64,000 nt of DNA, from the NCBI GenBank assembly GCA_050730655.1, contig JBOHNL010000017.1, positions 1-64,000 of the forward strand, in the 5' to 3' direction. Each line of letters opens with the position of its first letter. The stretch's first letter is position 1. The translations under genes were made by a program, and so were the position numbers. Of this stretch, positions 32,524-40,949 are shown piece after piece. The DNA comes from JAFEBO01 sp050730655 (lineage in GTDB: Bacteria > Planctomycetota > Phycisphaerae > Phycisphaerales > UBA1924). The notes under the pieces were generated by a model that searched no databases, had not been told where the DNA came from, and saw only the letters and a program-made list of their open reading frames with translations.

Positions 32524-34350
32524 GTGAAGAAACAGCGTGGAAATCCGGGGAAGGCCACGAAGCGTCGTAAGGGGCGTGGAAAGGGGCGTGGGGCTGGGCG
32601 CGGCGCGGGGAGTGGAGGGCGCTTGGGCGCGACCATTGAGAAGGCTGCGACTGGGATTCAGGGGCTGGATGAGATTACGGGTGGGGGGCTGCCGCGGGGG
32701 AGGCCGACGCTGGTTTGTGGTGGGGCGGGGTGCGGGAAGACCTTGCTCGCGATGGAGTTTTTGGTGCGCGGGGCGGCGGAGTTCAATGAGCCCGGCGTGT
32801 TTGTTTCGTTTGAGGAGAACGCCGCGGAGCTGACGCAGAACGTGCGGTCGCTCGGGTTTGACCTTGATGCGCTCAAGCGGAAGAAGAAACTATCGATCGA
32901 TTTCGTGCGGGTGGAGCGGAGCGAGATTGAGGAGACGGGCGACTACGACCTTGAAGGGTTGTTTGTGCGGCTTGGGTATGCGATCGATTCGATCGGCGCG
33001 AAGCGGGTTGTGCTCGACACAATTGAGACGTTGTTCAGTGGACTTTCGAATGGCGCGATCTTGCGCGCGGAATTGCGGCGGCTGTTCCGGTGGTTGAAAG
33101 ATCGGGGCGTAACGGCGGTGATCACGGGGGAGCGGGGCGATGGCGCGCTGACGCGGCAGGGGCTCGAGGAATATGTCTCGGACTGCGTGATCCTGCTTGA
33201 CCATCGCGTGATCCACGAAGTTTCGACGCGGCGTCTGCGCGTCGTGAAGTATCGCGGGACGACGCACGGGACGAACGAGTATCCGTTCCTGATTGATGAG
33301 CAGGGTATTTCGGTTTTGCCGATCACGTCGCTGGGGCTTGGGCACAAGGCTTCAACCGAGCGGATCTCATCGGGGATTCCGGCTCTCGATACGATGCTGG
33401 GTGGGCGCGGGTATTACCGCGGGAGCACGATTCTGCTTTCGGGTACGGCTGGTACGGGCAAGACGAGCATGTCGGCGAGCTTTGTGAATGCGGCGTGCGC
33501 GCGGGGCGAGCGCTGCCTGTACTTTGCGTTTGAAGAATCGCAGGAGCAGGTGATCCGCAACATGCGGTCGATCGGGATCAATCTCGCGCCGTGGGTGAAG
33601 AAGGGTTTGCTGCAATTTCACGCGAATCGCTCGACGCTGTATGGGATGGAGATGCACCTGGCGCAGTTCCATCGCGCCGTGCAGGAATTTCGGCCTCAGG
33701 TTGTGGTTGTGGATCCGATGGGAAGCCTGATGCAGGCGGGAACGAATCTGGATGTCACGACGGCGCTGTCGCGGCTGATTGATTTCCTGAAAGTGCAGGA
33801 GATCACGGCGATGATGACGCATCTGACATCGCGGGGCGAGAGCCTGGAAGGGACGGACCTGAACGTTTCCTCGGTGGTGGATTCGTGGCTGCTGCTGAGG
33901 ATGATCGAATCGACGGGCGAGCGGAATCGCGCGCTGTATGTGCTCAAATCGCGCGGGATGGCGCATTCGAACCAGATCCGCGAGTTCCAGTTGACGGACT
34001 GCGGCGTGAATCTGGTGGATGTGTACGTCGGTCCGGATGGAGTGCTGACGGGCTCAGCGAGGCTCGCTCAGGAGGCGCGTGACCGGGCGGTTGCGATTGC
34101 CGCGGAACAAACAAAGGCCGATGCGGAGCAGGCGCTCGAGCGGAAGAAGGAAATTTTGGAGGCTCAGGTCGCGGGGCTGCGGATGGAGTTTGAGATCGAG
34201 CAGGAGAAGGTGTTGCGCCTTGCGAGCGAGGAGGAGATGAAGTCGGAAACGGTTCGAACGAACCGGACGCAGATGGCGGCGCGGCGGCAATCCAATGGAG
34301 GAAGCGTGCGGGCGGAGCGCGGCGCGAGTAAGGAAACGGGGACTTTATGA
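32524..34350 (+). CDS. kaiC: KaiC-family double RecA-type ATPase/kinase
   Basis: KaiC is the core clock protein, with an ATPase ring (CI) and an autokinase ring (CII). The 608-residue protein has both: CI Walker A CGGAGCGKT (about 65-73) with catalytic Glu pair in VFVSFEENA, and CII Walker A SGTAGTGKT (about 305) with LYFAFEESQ. At the CII phosphorylation site the sequence is TDLNVSSVVDS, so the dual site is Ser-Ser instead of Ser-Thr, while the Thr five residues before is kept. There is a very basic N-terminal tail (about 1-33) and a coiled-coil C-terminal extension of about 90 residues, both absent from cyanobacterial KaiC. It starts at a GTG with AAGGAAA upstream and overlaps kaiB by four bases. 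Confidence 0.93.
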   Translation: MKKQRGNPGKATKRRKGRGKGRGAGRGAGSGGRLGATIEKAATGIQGLDEITGGGLPRGRPTLVCGGAGCGKTLLAMEFLVRGAAEFNEPGVFVSFEENAAELTQNVRSLGFDLDALKRKKKLSIDFVRVERSEIEETGDYDLEGLFVRLGYAIDSIGAKRVVLDTIETLFSGLSNGAILRAELRRLFRWLKDRGVTAVITGERGDGALTRQGLEEYVSDCVILLDHRVIHEVSTRRLRVVKYRGTTHGTNEYPFLIDEQGISVLPITSLGLGHKASTERISSGIPALDTMLGGRGYYRGSTILLSGTAGTGKTSMSASFVNAACARGERCLYFAFEESQEQVIRNMRSIGINLAPWVKKGLLQFHANRSTLYGMEMHLAQFHRAVQEFRPQVVVVDPMGSLMQAGTNLDVTTALSRLIDFLKVQEITAMMTHLTSRGESLEGTDLNVSSVVDSWLLLRMIESTGERNRALYVLKSRGMAHSNQIREFQLTDCGVNLVDVYVGPDGVLTGSARLAQEARDRAVAIAAEQTKADAEQALERKKEILEAQVAGLRMEFEIEQEKVLRLASEEEMKSETVRTNRTQMAARRQSNGGSVRAERGASKETGTL

Positions 34351-34676
34351 AGAAAGTGATGAAGCCCGCGGGTCGGGCGAAGCGTGCGGAGAAAGAGGAA
34401 GTCTGGTCTTTGCGGCTGTATGTCGCGGGGCAGGCACCCAAGTCGATCACGGCGTTTTCGAATCTGAAGAAGATTTGCGAGGAGCATCTGGCGGGGCGGT
34501 ATCAGATCGAGGTGATCGATTTGCTGCTGGAGCCGCAGCTGGCGGCGGGGGATCAAATCGTCGCGCTTCCGACGCTGGTTCGGAAGTTGCCCGAGCCTCT
34601 GCGGCGGATCGTGGGAGATTTATCCAACACGGAAAAAACACTGGTGGGATTGCAGTTGAAATCGGCGATCACGTGA
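34347..34676 (+). CDS. kaiB: KaiB-family thioredoxin-like protein, first copy
   Basis: The 109-residue protein matches KaiB: WSLRLYVAGQAPKSITAFSNLKKICEEHLAGRYQIEVIDL, then IVALPTLVRKLPEPLRRIVGDLS. In cyanobacteria KaiB switches fold to bind the KaiC CI ring. The start ATG overlaps the kaiC stop (ATGA), so translation is coupled. A basic/acidic tail of about 20 residues precedes the fold. Confidence 0.93.
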   Translation: MKKVMKPAGRAKRAEKEEVWSLRLYVAGQAPKSITAFSNLKKICEEHLAGRYQIEVIDLLLEPQLAAGDQIVALPTLVRKLPEPLRRIVGDLSNTEKTLVGLQLKSAIT

Positions 34677-34743
34677 CGAGGTGGGGCAACTTCGCGTTTG
34701 GCGGGCGCGGAGTGCGCGACAATTCGTCGCAGAATGGAGGAGA

Positions 34744-35085
34744 ATGACGAAGAAAAAAACAACATCCGCCTCGGACTTTGAGAAGTCTGTTGCCGGGCTC
34801 TCGAAGGACAATCGCTATGTGCTGCGGCTGTTCATCACGGGGATGACGGCGCGGTCGAGCGAGGCGATTGCGGCGCTCAAGGAGATTTGTGAGGAGCACC
34901 TGCAGGGGAGGTATGACCTCGAAGTGATTGATATTTACCAGCATCCGGAGCGGGCGAAGCAGGAGCAGATTCTGGCGATGCCGACGCTGGTGAAAAAGCT
35001 GCCTTTGCCGATGCGGAAGCTGATCGGGAACTTGTCGGACAAAGAGCGCGTGCTGATCGGATTGGATTTGCTACCGAAGGCCTGA
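34744..35085 (+). CDS. kaiB: KaiB-family thioredoxin-like protein, second copy
   Basis: The 113-residue protein is a paralogue of the preceding KaiB: YVLRLFITGMTARSSEAIAALKEICEEHLQGRYDLEVIDIYQ and ILAMPTLVKKLPLPMRKLIGNLSD. A strong GGAGGAGA precedes the ATG. Two KaiB copies behind one KaiC are seen in other non-cyanobacterial kai operons; one may bind KaiC and the other the nearby kinase, but this is a guess. Confidence 0.93.
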   Translation: MTKKKTTSASDFEKSVAGLSKDNRYVLRLFITGMTARSSEAIAALKEICEEHLQGRYDLEVIDIYQHPERAKQEQILAMPTLVKKLPLPMRKLIGNLSDKERVLIGLDLLPKA

Positions 35086-35102
35086 GTGGATGGGGTTGAT
35101 GT

Positions 35103-38030
35103 ATGGCGCTTGAAAAGCAGCAGGAAGAAAATGCCGAGCTGCGCCGCCGCCTGGAGGAGGCGGAGGAGACGCTGCACGCGATTCAGTCGGGCGCCGTGGA
35201 TGCGCTTGTTGTGCAGGAGGCGAGCGGGCATCGGGTGTACACGCTGGAGGGAGCGGATCGACCGTATCGGTTAATGGTTGAGCAGATGCAGCAGGGGGCG
35301 GCGACGCTGTATCTGGATGGGAGCATCGCGTACTGCAATGTGAGACTGGCGGAGATGCTGGTCTGTCCGCACGAGAAAGTCGTCGGGGCGACGCTACGGG
35401 ACTTCATTGTGGAGGCGGATTACCCGACGTACGACGCGCTGCTGGAGCAGGGGAAGAAGTCGTCTGGGCGAGGCGAGGCCCGGCTGAAGTGCTGCAACGG
35501 GGAGACGATTCCGGTGTTGCTGACGTTTAATACTCTGCCCGAGGATTGCGGGGTCGCGATCGGCGTGCTGGTGACGGACTTGACGGCGCAGCGACATCAC
35601 GAGCAGCTGGCCAAGGCGCAGAAATCGTTGCGAGAACATTCGGTGCTGTTCGATCGCGTTCTGTCGTCGATCACGGACTTCGTGTATTTCTTTGATCTCC
35701 ATGGGCGCTTCACGTTTGTGAACAGGCCGCTGCTGGATTTGTGGGGCATGTCGCTCGAGGAGGCGGTGGGGAAGACCTTCTTCGAATTGCCGTATCCACA
35801 CGAGCTTGCGAAGAAGCTGCACAAGCAGATTCAGCAGGTGATCGAGACCGGGCAGGGCGTTGTGGACGAGACGCCGTATACGAGCCCGACGGGGACGCCC
35901 GGCTTCTACCAGTACATCTTCACGCCGGTGTTCGGTGCGGATGGAAAGGTGGAGGCGGTCGCGGGTTCGACGCGAGACTTCAGCACGATCAAGCGGCTTG
36001 AGGCGGAGCGCGAGCACTCGGTGCGGACGCTTCGGGTGGAGCGGAGCAATCTCGCGGCGATGGTGGAGAGTGCGCCGTCGTTTATTTGTCTTTTGAGCGG
36101 GCCGGAGCACGTGTTCGAGCTCGCGAATGGGCGGTATTACGAACTGGTTCGACGCGGGAACCTGATCGGCAAAACAGTGCGTGAGGCGCTGCCGGAAGTG
36201 GTGGGGCAGGGTTTCGTCGATTTGCTGGACCAGGTGTACCAGACCGGGCGGCCATTTGAAGGAACGGAGATGCCTGTCTGGTTGCAATCGGGCACGGGCG
36301 GCACGTTTGAGCGCCGATTTGTGAACTTTGTCTTCCAGGCGCTGCGTGGGCCGGAGAACGAGATCACCGGCGTGTTTGTGCACGGCATCGATGTGACCAA
36401 TGAAGTGCAGACGCGCGAGGCGCTGCGCGAAGGGCAGGAGCGATTGAGGCTGGGGCTCGAAGCGGGGAATACGGGAACGTGGGATTGGAACATCCTCGAC
36501 AATTCGGTCGTGTGGTCGGACCGGGTGTATGAGTTCCACGGCTTGAACGAGCTGACGTTCAGCGGCAAGGTGGAAGACTTTCAGAAGATGGTGCATCCGG
36601 AGGATGCGAAGCGGGTGGGCGACGCGATTCAGGCTTCGATCGAACGGCACACGCCGTATCAGGCGGAATTTCGGGTCGTGCGGCCGACGGGAGAAGTGCG
36701 CTGGCTGACGACATCGGGGAAGACGTATTACGACTCGAACGGTTCGCCGTTGCGGATGCTGGGCGCGACGAGCGATATCACGGAACGAAAGCGCGCGGAG
36801 ATCGAGCGCGAGATGCTGCTTTCGAGCGAGCGGTTTGCGCGCGGCGAAGCGGAGCGGGCGGGGCGTCTGAAGGATGAATTTCTCGCGACACTGTCGCATG
36901 AGTTGCGGACGCCTCTCAACGCGGTGCTCGGGTGGGCGCAGATTCTCCGCAACAAGCCGCCGACGGCGGAAGTGCTTCGCCAGGGGCTTGCGGTCATCGA
37001 GCGCAATGCGCGGATGCAGGCGCAGCTCGTGACCGACCTGCTCGACATGAGCCGGATCATTTCGGGCAAGATGAGGCTGGATGTGCAGCGCGTCGAGCTT
37101 CCGGTCGTCATCGACGCAGCGATTGAATCGATTCGTCCGGCGGCGGAGGCGAAGGAAGTTCGGATTCACAGCGTCCTCGAGCCGGATTCGGAAGGGGCCT
37201 ATGGAGATCCGGCACGTTTGCAGCAGGTGGTTTGGAACCTGGTTTCGAACGCGGTGAAATTCACCCCCAAGGGCGGACGTGTGCAGGTGGTGCTCTCGCG
37301 GGTGAACTCGCACTTTGAGCTGGCGGTGAGCGACTCGGGCAAGGGGATTGATGCCGCGTTCTTGCCGCACGTGTTCGAGCGATTCCGCCAGGGCGACAGC
37401 TCCGCGGCACGAGATCAGGGCGGACTCGGGCTCGGTCTCGCGATCGTGAAGCAGCTCGTGGAGCTGCACGGCGGCAGCGTGCATGTGGCCAGCGAGGGCA
37501 AGGACAAGGGCTCGACATTTACGGTGCGTCTGCCGCTTGCGGCGATCCAGAGCGAAATCGAGACCAGTCGACCTCAACATCCAAGGACGATTTCGCTTTC
37601 GCCGGCGCGCTCGGAATCTCCCGATCTTCGCGGAGTTGCGGTGCTGGTTGTGGATGACGAGCCGGATGCCCGCGACCTCATTCGGCGAGTACTCGAGGAG
37701 TGCGGTGCCGCGGTTTCAACCGCAGCGTCGGCCGACGAGGCGATCGGAATTGCGATGGGAAAGCGAGTTGACGTCATACTTTCTGATATTGGCTTACCGG
37801 AGCGAGACGGGTATGAGTTCATGCGCTCGCTGCGCGCGCAGGGCTGTCTGGTTCCGGCGGCGGCCCTGACGGCTTTTGCGAGAACAGAAGACCGGACACG
37901 AGCCTTGCAGGCCGGATACCTCACGCACATTTCGAAACCGGTTGAGACAGCGGAGCTGCTCGCGACGGTCGCCTCGCTCGCGATGCGCGACACACCGAAG
38001 GCTGCCGGCGGGAAGCGCGGTGCGACGTGA
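35103..38030 (+). CDS. multi-PAS hybrid histidine kinase
   Basis: The 975-residue soluble kinase opens with a coiled coil (about 1-30) and then about four PAS-like domains (about 50-165, 185-310, 330-440 and 455-575). The HisKA box FLATLSHELRTPLNAVLGWAQIL has the phospho-His near residue 599. A HATPase domain follows, with N box NLVSNAVKFTPKGG, G1 SDSGKGIDAAF, F box FERFRQGD and G2 GGLGLGLAI. A C-terminal receiver domain (about 850-965) has VVDDEPD, the phospho-Asp in SDIGLPERDG and Lys in SKPVE. No transmembrane helix is visible, so the signal is probably cytosolic. It sits 17 bases after kaiB and overlaps the response regulator gene, making it the likely output partner of the Kai proteins. 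Confidence 0.92.
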   Translation: MALEKQQEENAELRRRLEEAEETLHAIQSGAVDALVVQEASGHRVYTLEGADRPYRLMVEQMQQGAATLYLDGSIAYCNVRLAEMLVCPHEKVVGATLRDFIVEADYPTYDALLEQGKKSSGRGEARLKCCNGETIPVLLTFNTLPEDCGVAIGVLVTDLTAQRHHEQLAKAQKSLREHSVLFDRVLSSITDFVYFFDLHGRFTFVNRPLLDLWGMSLEEAVGKTFFELPYPHELAKKLHKQIQQVIETGQGVVDETPYTSPTGTPGFYQYIFTPVFGADGKVEAVAGSTRDFSTIKRLEAEREHSVRTLRVERSNLAAMVESAPSFICLLSGPEHVFELANGRYYELVRRGNLIGKTVREALPEVVGQGFVDLLDQVYQTGRPFEGTEMPVWLQSGTGGTFERRFVNFVFQALRGPENEITGVFVHGIDVTNEVQTREALREGQERLRLGLEAGNTGTWDWNILDNSVVWSDRVYEFHGLNELTFSGKVEDFQKMVHPEDAKRVGDAIQASIERHTPYQAEFRVVRPTGEVRWLTTSGKTYYDSNGSPLRMLGATSDITERKRAEIEREMLLSSERFARGEAERAGRLKDEFLATLSHELRTPLNAVLGWAQILRNKPPTAEVLRQGLAVIERNARMQAQLVTDLLDMSRIISGKMRLDVQRVELPVVIDAAIESIRPAAEAKEVRIHSVLEPDSEGAYGDPARLQQVVWNLVSNAVKFTPKGGRVQVVLSRVNSHFELAVSDSGKGIDAAFLPHVFERFRQGDSSAARDQGGLGLGLAIVKQLVELHGGSVHVASEGKDKGSTFTVRLPLAAIQSEIETSRPQHPRTISLSPARSESPDLRGVAVLVVDDEPDARDLIRRVLEECGAAVSTAASADEAIGIAMGKRVDVILSDIGLPERDGYEFMRSLRAQGCLVPAAALTAFARTEDRTRALQAGYLTHISKPVETAELLATVASLAMRDTPKAAGGKRGAT

Positions 38031-38413
38031 AAACGACTGTCCTTGTCGTCGAAGACAATGACGATCTGGCGCTGATGCTGCAGATGCTCATCAGCAGCGA
38101 AGACGACATGACGTGTGTTGGGAAGCTCGCCAACGCCAACGCGGTGCTTGAGACGGTCGAGGCGCAACATCCAAATGTGGTCTTGATGGACTTGGGGATG
38201 CCGGGCCGGAACCCGCTGGAGGTCATGCGCGAGGCGACAGCTCGCTTCGCATCCACGCGATTCATCATCCTGAGCGGGTACGACGATCAGGGCCGCGTGA
38301 ATGAAGTGATCGACCACGGCGCGTGGGGGTTCGTATCAAAGAACGGAGAATTGCCGGCGATTCTCGCCGCGATTCGCAGAGTGGCGAGGGGAGAGATTTC
38401 TTTGAATCGGTAG
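38027..38413 (+). CDS. single-domain response regulator
   Basis: The 128-residue receiver domain has VLVVEDNDDLAL, the phospho-Asp in VVLMDLGMPG (about residue 56), the Ser/Thr in FIILSGYD and Lys in VSKNG. No output domain is present. The start is a GTG overlapping the kinase stop codon (GTGA), so the two are coupled. It may relay phosphate from the kinase to another protein. Confidence 0.9.
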   Translation: MKTTVLVVEDNDDLALMLQMLISSEDDMTCVGKLANANAVLETVEAQHPNVVLMDLGMPGRNPLEVMREATARFASTRFIILSGYDDQGRVNEVIDHGAWGFVSKNGELPAILAAIRRVARGEISLNR

Positions 38414-38452
38414 AGAAGCCGATTGAGTTTGGAATCTGAATCGGGAAAACCG

Positions 38453-38490
38453 CGTTTGTGTCTGCTTCGAAGACCGGGATGCAGGAAGTA
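38453..38490. repeat. R3 repeat, degenerate reverse copy
   Basis: TTTGTGTCTGCTTCGAAGAC and GGGATGCAGGAAGTAG, an inverted R3 unit whose stem has decayed, between the Kai operon and the dockerin-type genes. Confidence 0.6.
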
Positions 38491-38517
38491 GAAGATCGCA
38501 AGAGGCGTCAGGCGCAG

Positions 38518-38908
38518 AGCAATTCGTTGTATGCGACGACGAAGATTGAGAAGTCGGCATCGTCGACCAGACCATCAAGGTTCAGATCGGCGGGGCAGGT
38601 GTTCTCGACAGAGAACGTGAAGGCGGATTGGGAGCCGATGGCGAACTCCACGCTGGAACGGCCGCCGGTTTCGGATGCGCGGAGGCGGTAGTTGCCGGGG
38701 GGGGAGCGAGCCGGTCAGGTGAACCGGGATCTCTTCGAATGGGGCGTTTCGTTGTGGGCGGCGGAAAGGTCGATCGGAAAACCGATGTCGAGGCCGGTCA
38801 CAAAGAACGAGGCGGTTGCTTCGTAGCCGCCCTGCAGCGTGCCATCGAGCCTGAAATTCGTCTGCGTGGTCAGGGTGAAGAGGAGATCGCGAACGTCGAG
38901 CGCTGGCG
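38518..38908 (-). pseudogene. 5'-truncated, frameshifted duplicate of the neighbouring dockerin-type protein gene
   Basis: Directly after the stop of the intact gene, the minus strand continues with LLFTLTTQTNFRLDGTL, which parallels FELRFTLTIPTVFHLDGS of that gene, then breaks frame near 38740. It resumes with PFEEIPVHLTGSLPP, parallel to PFPAEPVHFTGTLPA, and shifts again at a run of eight G on the plus strand (38697-38704), where seven would keep frame. The end reads CPADLNLDGLVDDADF...FVVAYNELLCA and a stop at 38518. Signal peptide and N-terminal half are missing. This is a decayed tandem duplicate; one homopolymer shift could be a sequencing error, but the first cannot be explained that way. 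Confidence 0.75.
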
Positions 38909-39703
38909 TTACGGACAGACCAGCGCGTCGTATGCCGCGGCGAAGAGGACAAAGTCGGCGTCGTCGACAAAGCCGTCGAGATTGAGATCGGCGGGGCAGC
39001 CCGCGGGCATGGCGGGGTCGGCGCAGTCGAGCGTGTTGTACGCGGATGCGAACGGCACGAAGTCGGAGTCGTCGACGATCGCGTCGGCGTTGAGATCGCC
39101 GGCGCAGGACGCAACGGCGAAGATGAACGAGCAGGTCGTGCCGCTGCCGATCGGAGACTGGTTTCGCTGTCCGGACTCGTTCATGACGAGGCGGTAGCTT
39201 CCCGCTGGAAGTGTGCCGGTGAAGTGAACGGGTTCGGCGGGGAACGGAGCGGTGCTGCCGGCAATTGCCTGGTACTTGATGCCGGCGAGACCGCCGAGGC
39301 CCTGCAGCAGGATGGAAGAGCTGGCCGCGAGCGCACGCTGAATGGAGCCGTCAAGATGGAAAACCGTGGGGATGGTGAGCGTGAATCGCAGTTCAAAGCT
39401 CGAGGTGGAGAAGAACCCGCTCATGTGCTGCGGCGTGCCGCTCGAAGAGCCGTATGACTGGCCGGAGTATGTTGCGCCGAGCGGGGCGAGGCTGGATGTT
39501 TGCGCGGAGTATCGAAAGTTGCCAAGGTCTTCGTAGTAGCTCAGCGGGGCAAAGGCTGTGGTTGAGGCCTTGGTGGTGGCAGTCACCGTTTGAGACGGAT
39601 CTGCCCAAGACGACTCACTGACGATGGAGGTTCGAAGGGTTGCCGTGTAGCCAGCGAGAGAGGCAGAGCAAAGCGCGCTTGCGAAAAAGAGGCCGCATTT
39701 CAT
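38909..39703 (-). CDS. secreted protein with dockerin-like C-terminal repeats
   Basis: The 264-residue protein has a signal peptide (MKCGLFFASALCSASLAG) and a Ser/Thr-rich beta domain of unknown role. Its C-terminus carries two EF-hand-like dockerin repeats: AGDLNADAIVDDSDFVPFASAYNTLDC and ADLNLDGFVDDADFVLFAAAYDALVCP, each with the D-x-N-x-D Ca-binding spacing. In planctomycetes such tails are common on exported proteins and end almost invariably in LVCP. GGGGAGC eight bases before the ATG at 39703 supports the start over the longer frame. A degraded copy follows immediately. Confidence 0.8.
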   Translation of the reverse strand: MKCGLFFASALCSASLAGYTATLRTSIVSESSWADPSQTVTATTKASTTAFAPLSYYEDLGNFRYSAQTSSLAPLGATYSGQSYGSSSGTPQHMSGFFSTSSFELRFTLTIPTVFHLDGSIQRALAASSSILLQGLGGLAGIKYQAIAGSTAPFPAEPVHFTGTLPAGSYRLVMNESGQRNQSPIGSGTTCSFIFAVASCAGDLNADAIVDDSDFVPFASAYNTLDCADPAMPAGCPADLNLDGFVDDADFVLFAAAYDALVCP

Positions 39704-39826
39704 GTGACGTGCTCCCCGCAGAACCCACGACCGATCAGCGTAATCCAAGGACCGGAGATGAGCAACGAAAAAAAGCGAGAACTAGCTCGCGTGGCGATAA
39801 CGCAGGCCAATCTTTACGCAATTCAA

Positions 39827-40096
39827 TCAGCGGGTGATCGGGTACGGCGAGAGGCGGCTGCCGCGGTCGACGAGCCAGAAGCGGCCCCAGTCGTCGGTGA
39901 ACTTGCGCATGTTGTCGTTGACCGAGGTCGCGACGCGGCTGTTCACGTCATCGAAGCGCAGGGCCGGATCGGACATGCCGGGGGTCGGATTCCACTGGAT
40001 ATTCGAGAGCGACTCGCCGGTATTGGCGGTCGTGCGGCAGCCGGCGAGGACGGCGATACCAGCGAGCGGGAGAACAAACTTGGCGACACGCTTCAT
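39827..40096 (-). CDS. small putative lipoprotein
   Basis: The 89-residue protein has a lipoprotein signal: MKRVAKFVLPLAGIAVLAGC with lipobox LAGC, so Cys20 should be lipidated and the protein anchored in a membrane facing outside the cytoplasm. The mature part (SNIQWNPTPGMSD...RKFTDDWGRFWLVDRGSRLSPYPITR) is of unknown function but similar short Trp-rich proteins occur in Phycisphaerae. GGAG seven bases before the ATG supports the start. Confidence 0.75.
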   Translation of the reverse strand: MKRVAKFVLPLAGIAVLAGCRTTANTGESLSNIQWNPTPGMSDPALRFDDVNSRVATSVNDNMRKFTDDWGRFWLVDRGSRLSPYPITR

Positions 40097-40210
40097 GGCA
40101 AACTCCAGGGACCCCAAAGAGATCGGTTCAAGTGTATCGGCTGTACGGCTGAATGGGGGGAGCGGTTGTAGCGGAGATTGGGGGAGGGTGTCAAGGGGGG
40201 AGTGGAAAGA

Positions 40211-40241
40211 GTCAAAGGGCCAAAGATTCAAAGAGCCAAAT
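40211..40241. repeat. R7 repeat
   Basis: GTCAAAGGGCCAAAGATTCA and AAGAGCCAAATTCGG, in the spacer upstream of the lipoprotein gene. Confidence 0.7.
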
Positions 40242-40249
40242 TCGGAGGG

Positions 40250-40282
40250 TGGGAATGCGGAATTGGGAGTGCGGAAGGAGGA
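40250..40282. repeat. R8 repeat
   Basis: GGGAATGCGGAATTGGGAGT followed by GCGGAAGG, immediately after the R7 unit. Confidence 0.6.
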
Positions 40283-40323
40283 TGGCGGTGGTGCCTGGTT
40301 GGAGAGGTTTGTTTGCGTTGGCG

Positions 40324-40362
40324 GCCCACCCCCTGCCCCCTCCCAGAGGGGAGGGGGGTTTT
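40324..40362. repeat. R6 hairpin repeat
   Basis: CCCACCCCCTGCCCCCTCCC, AGA, then GGGGAGGGGGG: the reverse orientation of the unit at 5031. Confidence 0.7.
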
Positions 40363-40478
40363 GAGGGAGGCGGGCGGAAAATGCGCAAGTGTTGGAATAG
40401 ACGGACTTTGGGAGCTTGGAATCGCGGGGAATCTGAGGGCGGCTTGGCCGGGAAGAGGTTGGCGGGGGATATTGAGAT

Positions 40479-40712
40479 ATGGATATGACCGGCATGGATG
40501 GACTGGCTTCGGGCCTTATGGGGATGCAGCAGGGAAAGCTGCAGTATGAGGTCGGGATCCGCGTCGCGGCGAAGGTTTTGGATGCGGCGAGAGATGAGGG
40601 GCGGGCGATGGTCGGGATGGTGAATGCTGCCGCGAAGGTGATGGAGGCGGGCCAGAAGGGGCTGGAAAAGGGGATTGAGGGGGCACTGGGGGCTCTCGAC
40701 GTGTACGCGTGA
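40479..40712 (+). CDS. YjfB-like putative motility protein
   Basis: The 77-residue helical protein (MDMTGMDGLASGLMGMQQGKLQYEVGIRVAAKVLDAARDEGRAMVGMV) follows the pattern of the small YjfB family: a short loop, a Met/Gln-rich helix, then K-x-L-D-x-x-x-x-x-G-x-A-M/L-V. The family is called putative motility proteins because of genomic links to flagellar genes, with no known mechanism. A G-rich stretch (GGCGGGGGAT) precedes the start. Confidence 0.6.
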   Translation: MDMTGMDGLASGLMGMQQGKLQYEVGIRVAAKVLDAARDEGRAMVGMVNAAAKVMEAGQKGLEKGIEGALGALDVYA

Positions 40713-40713
40713 G

Positions 40714-40752
40714 GAAGGGGCCAAAGGGGCAAAGGTTCAAAGGGCTAAATGA
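40714..40752. repeat. R7 repeat
   Basis: GAAGGGGCCAAAGGGGCAAA and GGTTCAAAGGGCTAAATG, right behind the YjfB-like gene and before the R2 element. Confidence 0.7.
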
Positions 40753-40796
40753 ATGCAAGGGCCTGCCGCGATGGCAGGCTTGTTTGTTTTTGGGGT

Positions 40797-40878
40797 GTGG
40801 CACCGCCCTTCTGGGCGGTGAAGTGGGCGAAGAAGGCAAAACAAAAGGCAAAGACACCGGGCGGAAGCCCGGTGCCAC
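40797..40878. repeat. R2 palindromic repeat, copy 3
   Basis: 82-base element GTGGCACCGCCCTTCTGGGC...GCCCGGTGCCAC with hairpins at both ends, 71 bases before clpB. Confidence 0.85.
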
Positions 40879-40949
40879 GAAGAGGGACTGGCGCGCCTGT
40901 TGCAACAGGTGCCTCTTGGCTTCGGCAGTAGGCTGAGGCGGAGGTATCT

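Noticed and set aside
35394..37580. A 728-codon minus-strand open frame opposite the hybrid histidine kinase
   Set aside because: The sense strand has complete PAS, HisKA and HATPase motifs; the antisense product is His/Arg-rich and has no ribosome-binding site.
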